In this document: in pieces, positions 1 through 6,846 of the stretch
How positions within the stretch are numbered: the first letter of the stretch is position 1
How the letters are laid out: every line of letters starts with the position of its first letter
Assembly: GCA_027013265.1 (NCBI GenBank)
Contig: JALUXQ010000158.1
Span: 1 to 9,619 of the forward strand
Source: Campylobacteraceae bacterium
GTDB taxonomy: Bacteria; Campylobacterota; Campylobacteria; Campylobacterales; Sulfurospirillaceae
DNA length: 9,619 nucleotides
Direction of reading: 5' to 3'
Notes under the pieces: generated by a model
Database searches by the model: none
What the model was told of the DNA's origin: nothing
The model's input: only the letters and a program-made list of their open reading frames with translations
Program-made: the position numbers and the translations under genes

Positions 1-330
1 GAATATAGTCGCCAAAGAGCCTGATCTCAAACCACCTCTAGCGCAGTAAATGGCTATCTTTGAGCCAATTTTGCACATTTTATTGAGTTTAAAAACATGT
101 TTTGCAGCATTTAGACAGACATAACTTGCACCTTTTATCTTCGCTTCATTTTTTGATTTTTGTTTATATATGAAGCCTATCTCTTGATGCTCTTTATCAC
201 TTAGGGCAAAAAAGTTTATAGCATTCGGCACTTTTGAATGCTTAAACTCACTAGGGCTTCTCGCGTCGATTATAAGTTCAAAATCATCATACTGCTCTAA
301 AAAATCTTTTGTATTAATTGTCTCTAACAT
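1..330 (-). CDS. selU: tRNA 2-selenouridine synthase, N-terminal rhodanese part (partial, runs off left edge)
   Basis: I translated the minus strand from the ATG at 330 to the window edge: 110 codons, open throughout, with no stop. The protein begins with a rhodanese-like domain and carries IIDARSPSEF at residues 20-29, then GFIYKQKSKNEA, and near the end of the visible part YCARGGLRS. This CARGG loop holds the catalytic cysteine in the SelU/MnmH (YbbB) family, whose members replace the sulfur of 2-thiouridine at tRNA position 34 with selenium from selenophosphate; the family also makes geranylated 2-thiouridine. The C-terminal P-loop half lies outside the window. The start overlaps the end of the HIT gene by 17 bases, and AGGA sits 4 bases upstream of the ATG, which supports this start. 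It appears to be the eighth gene of the minus-strand unit. Function implies selD and mnmA elsewhere in the genome. Confidence in the family is high; the gene is incomplete. Confidence 0.9.
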   Translation of the reverse strand, partial: MLETINTKDFLEQYDDFELIIDARSPSEFKHSKVPNAINFFALSDKEHQEIGFIYKQKSKNEAKIKGASYVCLNAAKHVFKLNKMCKIGSKIAIYCARGGLRSGSLATIF

Positions 331-808
331 ATCGTCCTATACTACTTTTAAGTTGTCTAAAAATTTTTTCAAAATCGCTAGAAAATACTCTTGTATTGGC
401 TATTGTTGTTATGAAATTTGTATCACCTATCCATCTTGGCATGACATGATAGTGAACATGTTCGGCTATACCTGCACCTGCACCTTTGCCAAGATTCATA
501 CCAAGATTTACTCCATCAGCATTAAACTCTTTTTTTAGCATTCCAACACACCTTTTGGCAATAAGGCTTATATGGAGCCAACTTTTTTCATCTAGATTTT
601 CTATATTGTCTATATGTTGTAGTGGAATTACCATTATATGACCTGCTGTATAAGGGTATCTATTCATGACTACAAAGCAATACTTATCTCTATGAAGCAC
701 AAAATTTTTTTCATCGTTGCTTTCATCGCTTGCGATATCGCAAAATACACAGCCACTCTTTTTGGCAGTTACATACTCTCTTCGCCAAGGTGCATATAGG
801 TAATTCAT
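314..808 (-). CDS. HIT-family protein, Ap4A phosphorylase-like
   Basis: A 164-residue cytoplasmic protein of the histidine-triad superfamily. The triad H-x-H-x-H is at H117, H119 and H121 (in [11 protein letters not shown]); by family knowledge the middle histidine, H119, forms the nucleotidyl intermediate. The context around it (NLG...GAGIAEH before, PRW.GD.NFIT after) matches, from memory, actinobacterial Ap4A phosphorylases such as Rv2613c, which split diadenosine tetraphosphate with phosphate into ATP and ADP. A CVFC pair at C20 and C23 could bind zinc, as in other members of the superfamily. The length fits the family. The ATG overlaps the stop of trpC as ATGA, so translation is probably coupled; no strong Shine-Dalgarno sequence is seen. 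Substrate is inferred: a general nucleotide phosphoramidase/hydrolase activity cannot be ruled out. Confidence 0.9.
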   Translation of the reverse strand: MNYLYAPWRREYVTAKKSGCVFCDIASDESNDEKNFVLHRDKYCFVVMNRYPYTAGHIMVIPLQHIDNIENLDEKSWLHISLIAKRCVGMLKKEFNADGVNLGMNLGKGAGAGIAEHVHYHVMPRWIGDTNFITTIANTRVFSSDFEKIFRQLKSSIGRYVRDN

Positions 809-1590
809 CTGCTTTTAAACTCTTTTAGGCTTTTAGATATGTTATCTTGCCTCATGAAATACTCCCCAATCAAAAAGGCATCCACGCCTATTTTGTTTAG
901 TTCAACCAGAGTGTTTTTATCATGCAAACCACTCTCTGCCACTATAATTTTACCATTTGGAATTAGTGGCATAAGTTTCTCACTCAACTTCATATCCATC
1001 TCAAAAGTTTCAAGATTTCTATGATTTACTCCTATAATGTCAGCTCCAGCAAATATAGCTTTTGTCAAATCCTCTTTATCATGAATCTCAACAAGAGCAT
1101 TCAAACCCAAACGCCAAGCATACTCCAAGAGTGATTTTAGCTCCTTTTTTGAGAGTGCCTTAGCGATCAATAAAATAAAATCAGCTCCATAGACTAGAGC
1201 TTCTAAGATTTGGTACTCATCAACTATAAAGTCTTTTCTTAAGAGTGGGGTTGGCACATATCTTCTGATTTGCGTCAGATACTCGATATCTCCTTGAAAA
1301 AAATGTGGCTCAGTAAGTACAGAAATTGCATTTGCCCCACCCTTTTCATACTCTTTGGCAATATGGAGCGGATCAAAATCCTCTTTTATGACACCTTTGC
1401 TAGGGCTCGCCTTTTTTACTTCTGCTATGATTCTATAGGGATCAGCGTCTGTTGAGGTAAGGTACTCTCTTACATCCCTTGGCTGGTAGGGATTGTATGC
1501 CAAGCTTCTACCTAGCCAATCAAGAGAGAACTTCTCTTTTCTTTCCTTCAAATCCTCTTTTGTTTTTTTGATTATATCATCTAATATCAT
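805..1590 (-). CDS. trpC: Indole-3-glycerol-phosphate synthase
   Basis: TrpC closes 1-(2-carboxyphenylamino)-1-deoxyribulose 5-phosphate to indole-3-glycerol phosphate, with loss of CO2 and water, in tryptophan synthesis. I start it at the ATG at 1590 (261 residues, beginning [10 protein letters not shown]), because this ATG overlaps the TGA of the upstream TPR gene (ATGA) and has AGAGG about 4 bases upstream; six more in-frame codons exist upstream but are less likely. The (beta/alpha)8-barrel motifs are all present: [11 protein letters not shown] with E57 and K59, RKDF with K119, LVEIHD with E168, GVNHRNL with N189 and AESG with E219 and S220. These correspond to the catalytic and phosphate-binding residues of the Sulfolobus enzyme. 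It is a stand-alone monofunctional form, not fused to trpF, and no other trp gene is in view; it sits among unrelated genes between a TPR lipoprotein and a HIT protein. Confidence 0.96.
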   Translation of the reverse strand: MILDDIIKKTKEDLKERKEKFSLDWLGRSLAYNPYQPRDVREYLTSTDADPYRIIAEVKKASPSKGVIKEDFDPLHIAKEYEKGGANAISVLTEPHFFQGDIEYLTQIRRYVPTPLLRKDFIVDEYQILEALVYGADFILLIAKALSKKELKSLLEYAWRLGLNALVEIHDKEDLTKAIFAGADIIGVNHRNLETFEMDMKLSEKLMPLIPNGKIIVAESGLHDKNTLVELNKIGVDAFLIGEYFMRQDNISKSLKEFKSR

Positions 1591-2855
1591 TTTTCCTCTT
1601 TTACACACTTAGATATCTTTTTGTAGTGCATCAAAACTTCAGGTTCATCTGAATCTTTTGCAAATTTCTTGATAATCTCAAATGCCTCTTTGCATTTTTT
1701 TAGTTTATAGTATCCCCAAGCCAAAGAGTCTAGGTAAAAGAGTGATTTAGGCTCTTTCTCTAAAGCTCTTTTTACAAGCTTTATCCCTTTTTTTGCATCT
1801 AAGTCATGGTCAATCAGCAGATATCCATAATAGTTCAGATAAAGAGGATCCTGAAAGTCTTTTAATACAGCCTCAAACTTTTTGGATATGGATTTTAAGA
1901 TTTTTTTATTTAGTTTGCCTCTATTTGCTTCATATTGAAAAATTGCCATTTTCCCTAAGAAATCCACATTTCCACTTTTTTTGTATAATTTTTTAGCAAG
2001 TTTGTATGCACTCTCATAGTCATGATTTGAAGTATATATATCCATAAGCATCTGCGGATTGTAGCCACTTTGTTTTAAAAACTTGACGGCAGCATCTTTG
2101 TCTTTTTTATACATCAAGAGTCCAATGATTTTTTTAGCATACTCCTTCTTATCATATTTTTTGTATAATTTTTTGTATGTTGAGATGATGCCATTTATAT
2201 TTTTCTCTTGTCCGTATATCTGTATAAGCGTAAAATATACTGCCTCTTTTGCATCATTGAGTCTTATAAATGTTTCGAGATATGAGATTGCTTCTTCTTT
2301 TTTATCTAAAAACTTATACATTAAACTCACCATATTTATCAATGACTTTTGAGAATTATCTAATTTAAATGAACTTTGATAGTACTTTAGTGCTAATTTA
2401 TATGATTTTTGCAGTATGTAGATATCACCTAAAAGAGCCAAGTTTTGTGCATTTCTATCTTTTTTTAGAATCCATAATGCAGTTTTTTCTGCTTTTTTAT
2501 ATAGTTTATGCTGTACATAATATTGTGTTAAAAGTCTTCTAAATAGTAAATTTTCTGGAAACTTCTTTGCGGATTTTGTTAGTAAAGCAAGTGTATTTTT
2601 ATTGTTAATACCCAAAAGAGAGAGTTTTGCTTCTTGTTCTAGATATGTAAGTTTCTTGCTCTTTTTATATAGTATCTTTAGTGTATTTATAGCATCATTA
2701 TATTTACCTAATCTCTGCTCCTCAAGAGATTTTATAATCATCAAATCTTCATTGGCAAATGATTTTTTGCCTATCTTTGCTTGAGGACTTTTTTGTGAAC
2801 AACCTGTGATTATTAGAATAATTGTTAAAATTAGAGCCGTGTTATACCTGGACAT
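1587..2855 (-). CDS. TPR-repeat lipoprotein, probably outer membrane
   Basis: A 422-residue protein starting with a lipoprotein signal: hydrophobic residues 7-16 followed by lipobox ITGC with the modifiable cysteine at C19. The next residue is serine, not aspartate, which by the E. coli rule favours the outer membrane, facing the periplasm. The rest is almost wholly helical and lysine-rich, with degenerate tetratricopeptide repeats from about residue 40 to 405; the clearest are 103-136, 137-170 and the last two, 338-371 and 372-405 (containing [12 protein letters not shown]). A KKLYKK motif recurs around 228 and 288. TPR proteins of this kind are scaffolds, for example in pilus, outer-membrane or secretion assembly, but I cannot assign a partner. 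The start overlaps the end of the YkgJ-like gene by 25 bases and has GGAGG 4 bases upstream; the end overlaps trpC by 4 bases. Function unknown. Confidence 0.85.
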   Translation of the reverse strand: MSRYNTALILTIILIITGCSQKSPQAKIGKKSFANEDLMIIKSLEEQRLGKYNDAINTLKILYKKSKKLTYLEQEAKLSLLGINNKNTLALLTKSAKKFPENLLFRRLLTQYYVQHKLYKKAEKTALWILKKDRNAQNLALLGDIYILQKSYKLALKYYQSSFKLDNSQKSLINMVSLMYKFLDKKEEAISYLETFIRLNDAKEAVYFTLIQIYGQEKNINGIISTYKKLYKKYDKKEYAKKIIGLLMYKKDKDAAVKFLKQSGYNPQMLMDIYTSNHDYESAYKLAKKLYKKSGNVDFLGKMAIFQYEANRGKLNKKILKSISKKFEAVLKDFQDPLYLNYYGYLLIDHDLDAKKGIKLVKRALEKEPKSLFYLDSLAWGYYKLKKCKEAFEIIKKFAKDSDEPEVLMHYKKISKCVKEEK

Positions 2856-3205
2856 TCATCCTCCACTTCTTTTGTATTGGTTTTAAAATGCTCCCAAAAA
2901 GGGAAGCTTCTACACTGTTTTGGTCGCACAGGGTATATGGTACAACCTCTTTTGTCTTCATCAAAAAATACACATTTAAAACCACCATTATACTCTATCT
3001 CTTTTAACGAATATTTATATTTCACTTTTTCTACATATTTTTTATAAAATTTATCTATATTTAGCCCTAAAAAATCAGAGATATTTTGCATCTCACTCGG
3101 AGATACCCAAATATATCCACTCTCACCAATACAGCAATTTCCAGCACATTTTTCGCAAGCACTAACATCAAAAGCAAAATCAAAACCCTCTTTATATATC
3201 TTCAC
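2831..3205 (-). CDS. YkgJ-family cysteine-cluster protein
   Basis: A 124-residue protein with a GTG start; no in-frame ATG is available until residue 39, which would cut off the N-terminal cysteines. It has eight cysteines, at 17, 20, 24, 25, 78, 88, 98 and 118. The first four form a CxxCxxxCC motif and the later ones lie in FKCVFFDEDKRGCTIYPVRP followed by KQCRSFPFW, the usual pattern of the YkgJ/UPF0153 family (CxxCxxCC-type cluster domain). Members are thought to bind a metal, zinc or an iron-sulfur cluster, but no biochemical role is established to my knowledge. It overlaps the 3' end of the methyltransferase gene by 14 bases and the TPR gene by 25 bases, so it is surely co-transcribed with both. 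Only a weak AGGG lies about 12 bases ahead of the GTG, so it may depend on translational coupling. Confidence 0.85.
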   Translation of the reverse strand: MKIYKEGFDFAFDVSACEKCAGNCCIGESGYIWVSPSEMQNISDFLGLNIDKFYKKYVEKVKYKYSLKEIEYNGGFKCVFFDEDKRGCTIYPVRPKQCRSFPFWEHFKTNTKEVEDECPGITRL

Positions 3206-3881
3206 TGTTGGTATCTGCCCTTTTAAATATATTTTTTACAAAATCTGTATAAACCCCATCTTTATAAAGCACCAATGGTGGTAAAATTTTACATAAACTT
3301 TTAGACTCTCTTTTGGCATATATCATCACCAAAGATGCTGGTTTTTGAAGATTTACATGAATAAATCGTATCTCATTTACCTTAAATCTTGCATTTGTGA
3401 GTTTGACCAATAGATCATCCAACTGTTTTGCATCATAGCAAAATATAAAAGAGCCTTTTGGATTGAGCAACTTGTATGTTTTTGTGATAAATTTCTCAAT
3501 CTCAAGCGCTTCACTATGGCGACTCAAAAATAGTGATTTATCCTCGCTTTTTAGAGAGCCCTTGTGATAAAATGGGGGATTGCTAATGATAAAATCAAAC
3601 TTTTCTTTAAAATCATAGCTCAAAAAGTCACTACATATAACTTTTGATTCTATACTGTTTGCTTTTGCATTTTTTCTATTCAAGATGGTGTTTTTTTCTT
3701 GTATATCTATCTGCGTGAGTTCTATTTTGGCAAAATCTCTTTTAACTAAAAGCCCAAGGATTCCACATCCTGAGCCAATATCTAAGAGTGAGCCTGATAT
3801 TTTGTATTTTGATATAAAATTATATAAAAAAACTGTATCGCTATTATACCTATAGCCATCTTTGTATTGATAAAAAATCAT
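3192..3881 (-). CDS. trmN: tRNA1(Val) adenine-37 N6-methyltransferase (TrmN6/YfiC-like)
   Basis: A 229-residue class I SAM-dependent methyltransferase. It opens with YQYKDGYRYNSDTVFL, a start typical of the TrmN6/YfiC group, then has SAM-binding motif I LLDIGSGCGILG at residues 32-43, an acidic residue at the end of strand 2 (D59) and the amino-methylating motif NPPF at 101-104 followed by YHKG. The NPPF/Y tetrapeptide is typical of enzymes that methylate an exocyclic amino group, here most likely N6 of A37 in tRNA1(Val). The length matches YfiC (about 245 residues). The ATG lies 1 base after the stop of the coiled-coil gene, with AGG 4 bases upstream. The alternative is another small-molecule or rRNA N6-adenine methyltransferase of the same COG4123 group; the exact target is inferred from family alone. 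Confidence 0.82.
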   Translation of the reverse strand: MIFYQYKDGYRYNSDTVFLYNFISKYKISGSLLDIGSGCGILGLLVKRDFAKIELTQIDIQEKNTILNRKNAKANSIESKVICSDFLSYDFKEKFDFIISNPPFYHKGSLKSEDKSLFLSRHSEALEIEKFITKTYKLLNPKGSFIFCYDAKQLDDLLVKLTNARFKVNEIRFIHVNLQKPASLVMIYAKRESKSLCKILPPLVLYKDGVYTDFVKNIFKRADTNSEDI

Positions 3882-3882
3882 T

Positions 3883-5769
3883 TTACCTGTAAACTCTTAT
3901 TATAAATCCTCTTTTTTTACCAATTGCAACACTATCTACTGCATAGCTTATCTTTGCCTCATCTTTAAATTTTTCTTTTATAAGTCTTCCACCCTCTGCT
4001 GCTCTATATTTTCCCAAGCCTAGATTTGCTAGTTTGGTCAGCCTTTTTATCTCTTTACTTGGCATAAGAGATGTATGGTTTTTAAGTCTTTTTAGTGACG
4101 AGAAACCTCCATTGTCAACAATAGGCACAACTTCAAAATAGTATGTAGCGTCATATTTTGATAAGAAACTATCCACTTTTTGCTCGCAAGCAAGTGTAGC
4201 TTTAGCCTTTCCAAATGGCATATCTTGACAATCAACTTTGCCTACAATAGTGAGCTTATGAGGTTTTTGTGGTTTCATCTCTGCATATTTTTTCGTGTAA
4301 AAAATCTCTCTCTCTTTGAGTTCGTATTTTAGTTTTTTTATGGTTTTTTTATACTCTGATTCCCTCTGTTTAACATCGTCTCTTAGCTCATTGAAGGCAT
4401 CTCGTATCTCTGCAATTTTTTTATCTTCGTTTTTAGCAGAGTTACTTTTATCAGTTTTGAGTTTTGATATAATAGTCTCATAGTTAAAGATTTGCTCATT
4501 TAGTATCTTGTAATTTTCATTATGTTTTTTTTCATTTTTTTCAAGCTTAGCGTTAAATTGACTCTGTAAATCTATTTTTTCCTGTTTTAAATTTGCTAAA
4601 GAGGTCTTTAACCCATCAATTCTAGAGTAGAGAGTCTCTCTGTCTTTCACCGCTATTTGCAGACTTGTTTTGAGTTTTTCTTCATTTTTAGCACTATTTG
4701 TCTGTGTATCTGTAAGTTTTTTATTTAGACTCTTGATATTTGATTTTAGATTTGCTATCACACTATTTAGAGATGAGATTTTTTCACTATACTGCTTGGT
4801 GATTTTTTCACTTTGTTTACTACTTTGATTTTTTAGTTCATCATTTGCATTTTGGAGATTGGCGATTTTACTGTTTATCTCTTTTAGTCTGTTATTGTTT
4901 TTTTGCTCGATTGCCAATAGGGTCTTTGTGTTTTTTTCTATGAGTGCTTTTTTGTCATTTAAAATTTTTCTGTTTTGCTCTTGAAGTGTTACTATCTGTT
5001 TATCTTTACTCTTTAAGAGTTGCTTTTGGTGTTTGTCTAAACTTTGTATGTTTCCTTGTAAAAGTTCAACTCTTTTTTGCAGAAGTATAACTGTTTGTTT
5101 TAGAGTTTTGTTTTTGTTTTGTTCATTTAAAATTCTTAAATCTATATTTTTATCATTCTCTTTCTTTATATCTTCTATCTTTTGGTTTAGCGATTTTATC
5201 TCATTTTTTAACTTGATTACCTTTTCATTATTACCTTGTGAGAGTTCAATATTTTCTCTTTGTAAATCATTTAGCTTTGCTGTTATCTCACTTATGTTTT
5301 TGTAGTGTTGCTGTTCTGTTTCGTTTATCTGCTCCAAGTTTTTTGCGGTTAATCTATTTTTTTGCTCAACCAATTCATCTTTTGATTTTTTTAGCAGTTT
5401 TGCAAGTTTTTGTTTCTCGTTAAACAGCACTAAATTATCATTTTGCACAATTAAAAATTTATTTTTTAGCTCTCTTATGGCTGATTTTAATTCGCCGATA
5501 GAATTTATGGAACTCTCGTCGAAATTTATAGCATCAAAATTTATCGTATTGTCGCTTTTTTTGCTTATTTGTGTCTTGCTTATATATCTCTCTTGCTCTT
5601 TTTTTGGCAAATCAGTAAATTTTAAAGCTTTTTTATAGACATAGTCCTTTTTTAGCGCATCGATACTTATACCATCGAAATTTCCCACTTGATACATCAC
5701 TATTGAGCCAACTAGTATCACTAGTACCAGTAGAAAATTAAGGAAAATAGAAAAAGAACTATATCTCAT
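3883..5769 (-). CDS. Membrane-anchored long coiled-coil protein with possible OmpA-like C-terminus
   Basis: A 628-residue protein I do not recognise. Residues 7-27 form one hydrophobic segment after a single arginine, and the flank after it is acidic, so the bulk probably faces the periplasm. Residues from about 80 to 498 are a near-continuous coiled coil rich in K, E, N and Q. Residues 505-628 form a compact mixed alpha/beta domain. In it, FGKAKATLACEQ...VDSFLSKY, FEVVPIVDNGG and GKYRAAEGGRLIKEKF, ending FIIRVYR, follow the order of strands and helices of OmpA-like peptidoglycan-binding domains; D552 and R589 fall where the diaminopimelate-binding Asp and Arg would be, with an insertion of about 30 residues between. 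That assignment is inference. Two cysteines (C514, C528) might form a disulfide. The gene starts 8 bases after the oxidoreductase stop and ends 1 base before trmN. A spacer or tether between inner membrane and cell wall is one possible role. Confidence 0.8.
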   Translation of the reverse strand: MRYSSFSIFLNFLLVLVILVGSIVMYQVGNFDGISIDALKKDYVYKKALKFTDLPKKEQERYISKTQISKKSDNTINFDAINFDESSINSIGELKSAIRELKNKFLIVQNDNLVLFNEKQKLAKLLKKSKDELVEQKNRLTAKNLEQINETEQQHYKNISEITAKLNDLQRENIELSQGNNEKVIKLKNEIKSLNQKIEDIKKENDKNIDLRILNEQNKNKTLKQTVILLQKRVELLQGNIQSLDKHQKQLLKSKDKQIVTLQEQNRKILNDKKALIEKNTKTLLAIEQKNNNRLKEINSKIANLQNANDELKNQSSKQSEKITKQYSEKISSLNSVIANLKSNIKSLNKKLTDTQTNSAKNEEKLKTSLQIAVKDRETLYSRIDGLKTSLANLKQEKIDLQSQFNAKLEKNEKKHNENYKILNEQIFNYETIISKLKTDKSNSAKNEDKKIAEIRDAFNELRDDVKQRESEYKKTIKKLKYELKEREIFYTKKYAEMKPQKPHKLTIVGKVDCQDMPFGKAKATLACEQKVDSFLSKYDATYYFEVVPIVDNGGFSSLKRLKNHTSLMPSKEIKRLTKLANLGLGKYRAAEGGRLIKEKFKDEAKISYAVDSVAIGKKRGFIIRVYR

Positions 5770-5777
5770 ATTTGATC

Positions 5778-6728
5778 TTATTTTGACAACATATGTGTAA
5801 CAGCATGATATGCGTGGTTAAGAGCTATTGCTATACTACCACCGCTATCTACAGCTAAGTCTCCAACTATATACATACCCTCTGTTTTTGTTTCGTAATT
5901 TTCAGTTATAACAGGTTGTTTATTTTCATTTAGTTCAACCCCGCATTTTTTTAAAAACTCTATAGGGGTAGTCCCACCTATCGCATATATAGCTCTATCA
6001 TAAACAACACTATATCCATCATCATAGTTTACCTTCACAAGCCCCTCTTCGTTTTCAAGTGAAAGTATGTTGCAACCTAGCCTTGTTCTTAATTTTTCAT
6101 ATCCAACAGCATCTTTTAAATCTTGTCTATTTATATCATTTATTCTTGAAAATTCTGTTCTTCTGTAGTTTAGTGTAACATCATTTGTACTCGAGAGATA
6201 TACTGCATATTCTACTGCTGAGTCTCCACCGCCTACTACTAATATTTTTTCTCCCTGAGTACACTTTTCAAGGTTATAATTTACTCTTTGTCTGATAGAA
6301 AGAGGTATTTTGTATCCTGGTTTGTTTGGTTTCCCCATTCTTCCTATAGCTATAATCACATGTTTTGCGATATATCCAGCATTTGCAGTGGTAACTAAAA
6401 ATATGTCTCCATCTTTCTCAATTTTTTCCACTTCACTATTAAATGCCACATCTATCTCTTCTTCATCTATCAGTTGATCAAAATAGTCAAGCGTACTCTC
6501 TTTTGTACCGTCTAAGAACTGTACATTTCCTTTTATCTCGACCTCTTGCCCTTGCCAAACTTTATCAACTCTCTTATTGTCTTTATAAAATTTTCTAATT
6601 GTCTGAGAGTGATTATCGCCTTTTTCTATAACCAAAATTTTTTCAAGTCCCAAAACTTTAGACTCAATAGCAGCTCCTACGCCCCCTGGTCCGCTACCTA
6701 TAATTATAACATCGTACATTTGTTGCAT
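5778..6728 (-). CDS. Thioredoxin-reductase-like FAD/NAD(P)H oxidoreductase without redox CxxC
   Basis: A 316-residue cytoplasmic flavoprotein with the two-dinucleotide-domain fold of thioredoxin reductase. The FAD motif GSGPGG spans residues 11-16 after DVIII, the second Rossmann motif GGGDSA is at 166-171, and the closing FAD motif is GMYIVGD with G289-D290. RR at 189-190 after VTLNY suggests a preference for NADPH. The active-site CxxC of thioredoxin reductases is absent, so it belongs with YpdA-like or ferredoxin/flavodoxin-NADP reductase-like relatives. I start it at the ATG at 6728 because AAGGAG lies 6 bases upstream; an in-frame ATG at 6758 would add 10 poorly conserved residues and has no such site. 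It is the first gene of the minus-strand unit and is divergent from proA. From memory, Campylobacter jejuni has a similar oxidoreductase (Cj0559) next to proA (Cj0558c). Substrate unknown. Confidence 0.85.
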   Translation of the reverse strand: MQQMYDVIIIGSGPGGVGAAIESKVLGLEKILVIEKGDNHSQTIRKFYKDNKRVDKVWQGQEVEIKGNVQFLDGTKESTLDYFDQLIDEEEIDVAFNSEVEKIEKDGDIFLVTTANAGYIAKHVIIAIGRMGKPNKPGYKIPLSIRQRVNYNLEKCTQGEKILVVGGGDSAVEYAVYLSSTNDVTLNYRRTEFSRINDINRQDLKDAVGYEKLRTRLGCNILSLENEEGLVKVNYDDGYSVVYDRAIYAIGGTTPIEFLKKCGVELNENKQPVITENYETKTEGMYIVGDLAVDSGGSIAIALNHAYHAVTHMLSK

Positions 6729-6734
6729 TTTACA

Positions 6735-6740
6735 CTCCTT
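6735..6740 (-). promoter_or_regulatory. Shine-Dalgarno site of the oxidoreductase gene
   Basis: AAGGAG on the minus strand, 6 bases before the ATG at 6728. It is the strongest ribosome binding site in the minus-strand unit and decides the start of the oxidoreductase in favour of 6728 over the upstream in-frame ATG at 6758. Confidence 0.85.
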
Positions 6741-6767
6741 ATATTGTATAATTACCATGATTTTATC

Positions 6768-6789
6768 AAATTTATATTAAATTTATATT
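6768..6789. repeat. Perfect 11-base tandem repeat (AAATTTATATT twice)
   Basis: AAATTTATATT occurs at 6768-6778 and again, without a gap, at 6779-6789. The period is close to one helical turn, so a protein could meet both copies on the same face of the DNA. It lies between the candidate promoters for the two divergent genes. It could be an operator or UP-like element, or merely chance in AT-rich DNA. Confidence 0.6.
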
Positions 6790-6834
6790 GAAATCTTTAG
6801 ATAAATATTTAATTTTATAAATAAAGCAATAATT

Positions 6835-6839
6835 AAGGA
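6835..6839 (+). promoter_or_regulatory. Shine-Dalgarno site fixing the TTG start of proA
   Basis: AAGGA lies 7 bases before the TTG at 6847. There is no ATG close by in frame, and the conserved ProA N-terminus begins here, so this site supports TTG as the initiation codon. Confidence 0.75.
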
Positions 6840-6846
6840 ATTAAAA

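Larger units (their letters stand above)
6729..6846. promoter_or_regulatory. Divergent intergenic region between oxidoreductase and proA
   Basis: This 118-base, very AT-rich gap is the only place in the window where two transcription units diverge, so promoters for both the eight-gene minus unit and proA should lie here. Leftward, a GATAAAAT element (about 6760-6767 read on the minus strand) lies about 35 bases before the oxidoreductase ATG. Rightward, TATAAAT at 6816-6822 lies about 25 bases before the proA start. No clear -35 boxes are seen, which is usual for sigma-70 promoters in this phylum. Individual promoter calls are weak; the presence of promoters in the gap is likely. Confidence 0.55.

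Noticed and set aside
1978..2175. Repeated TTTTTTGTATAATTTTTT stretches (about 1978-1994 and 2159-2174), considered as promoters or DNA repeats
   Set aside because: They encode the recurring KKLYKK motif of the TPR protein on the minus strand; the TATAAT match is a by-product of Lys and Tyr codons.
1793..3007. Plus-strand open frames opposite the TPR lipoprotein and YkgJ-like genes
   Set aside because: Composition is that of antisense to lysine-rich coding DNA, and they would clash with well-supported minus-strand genes.
4600..5430. Plus-strand open frames (5033-5305 and 5238-5423) opposite the coiled-coil gene
   Set aside because: They are rich in F, S, L and C, as expected from the antisense of K/E/N-rich codons, have no convincing ribosome sites, and lie wholly inside a gene with clear structure.
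6729..6758. Start of the oxidoreductase at the upstream in-frame ATG at 6758
   Set aside because: There is no ribosome site before it, the extra 10 residues do not look conserved, and AAGGAG lies at the right distance from the ATG at 6728.
6759..6846. AT-rich intergenic stretch considered as a replication origin
   Set aside because: No DnaA-box-like TTATCCACA sequences are seen and no dnaA, dnaN or rep gene is near.
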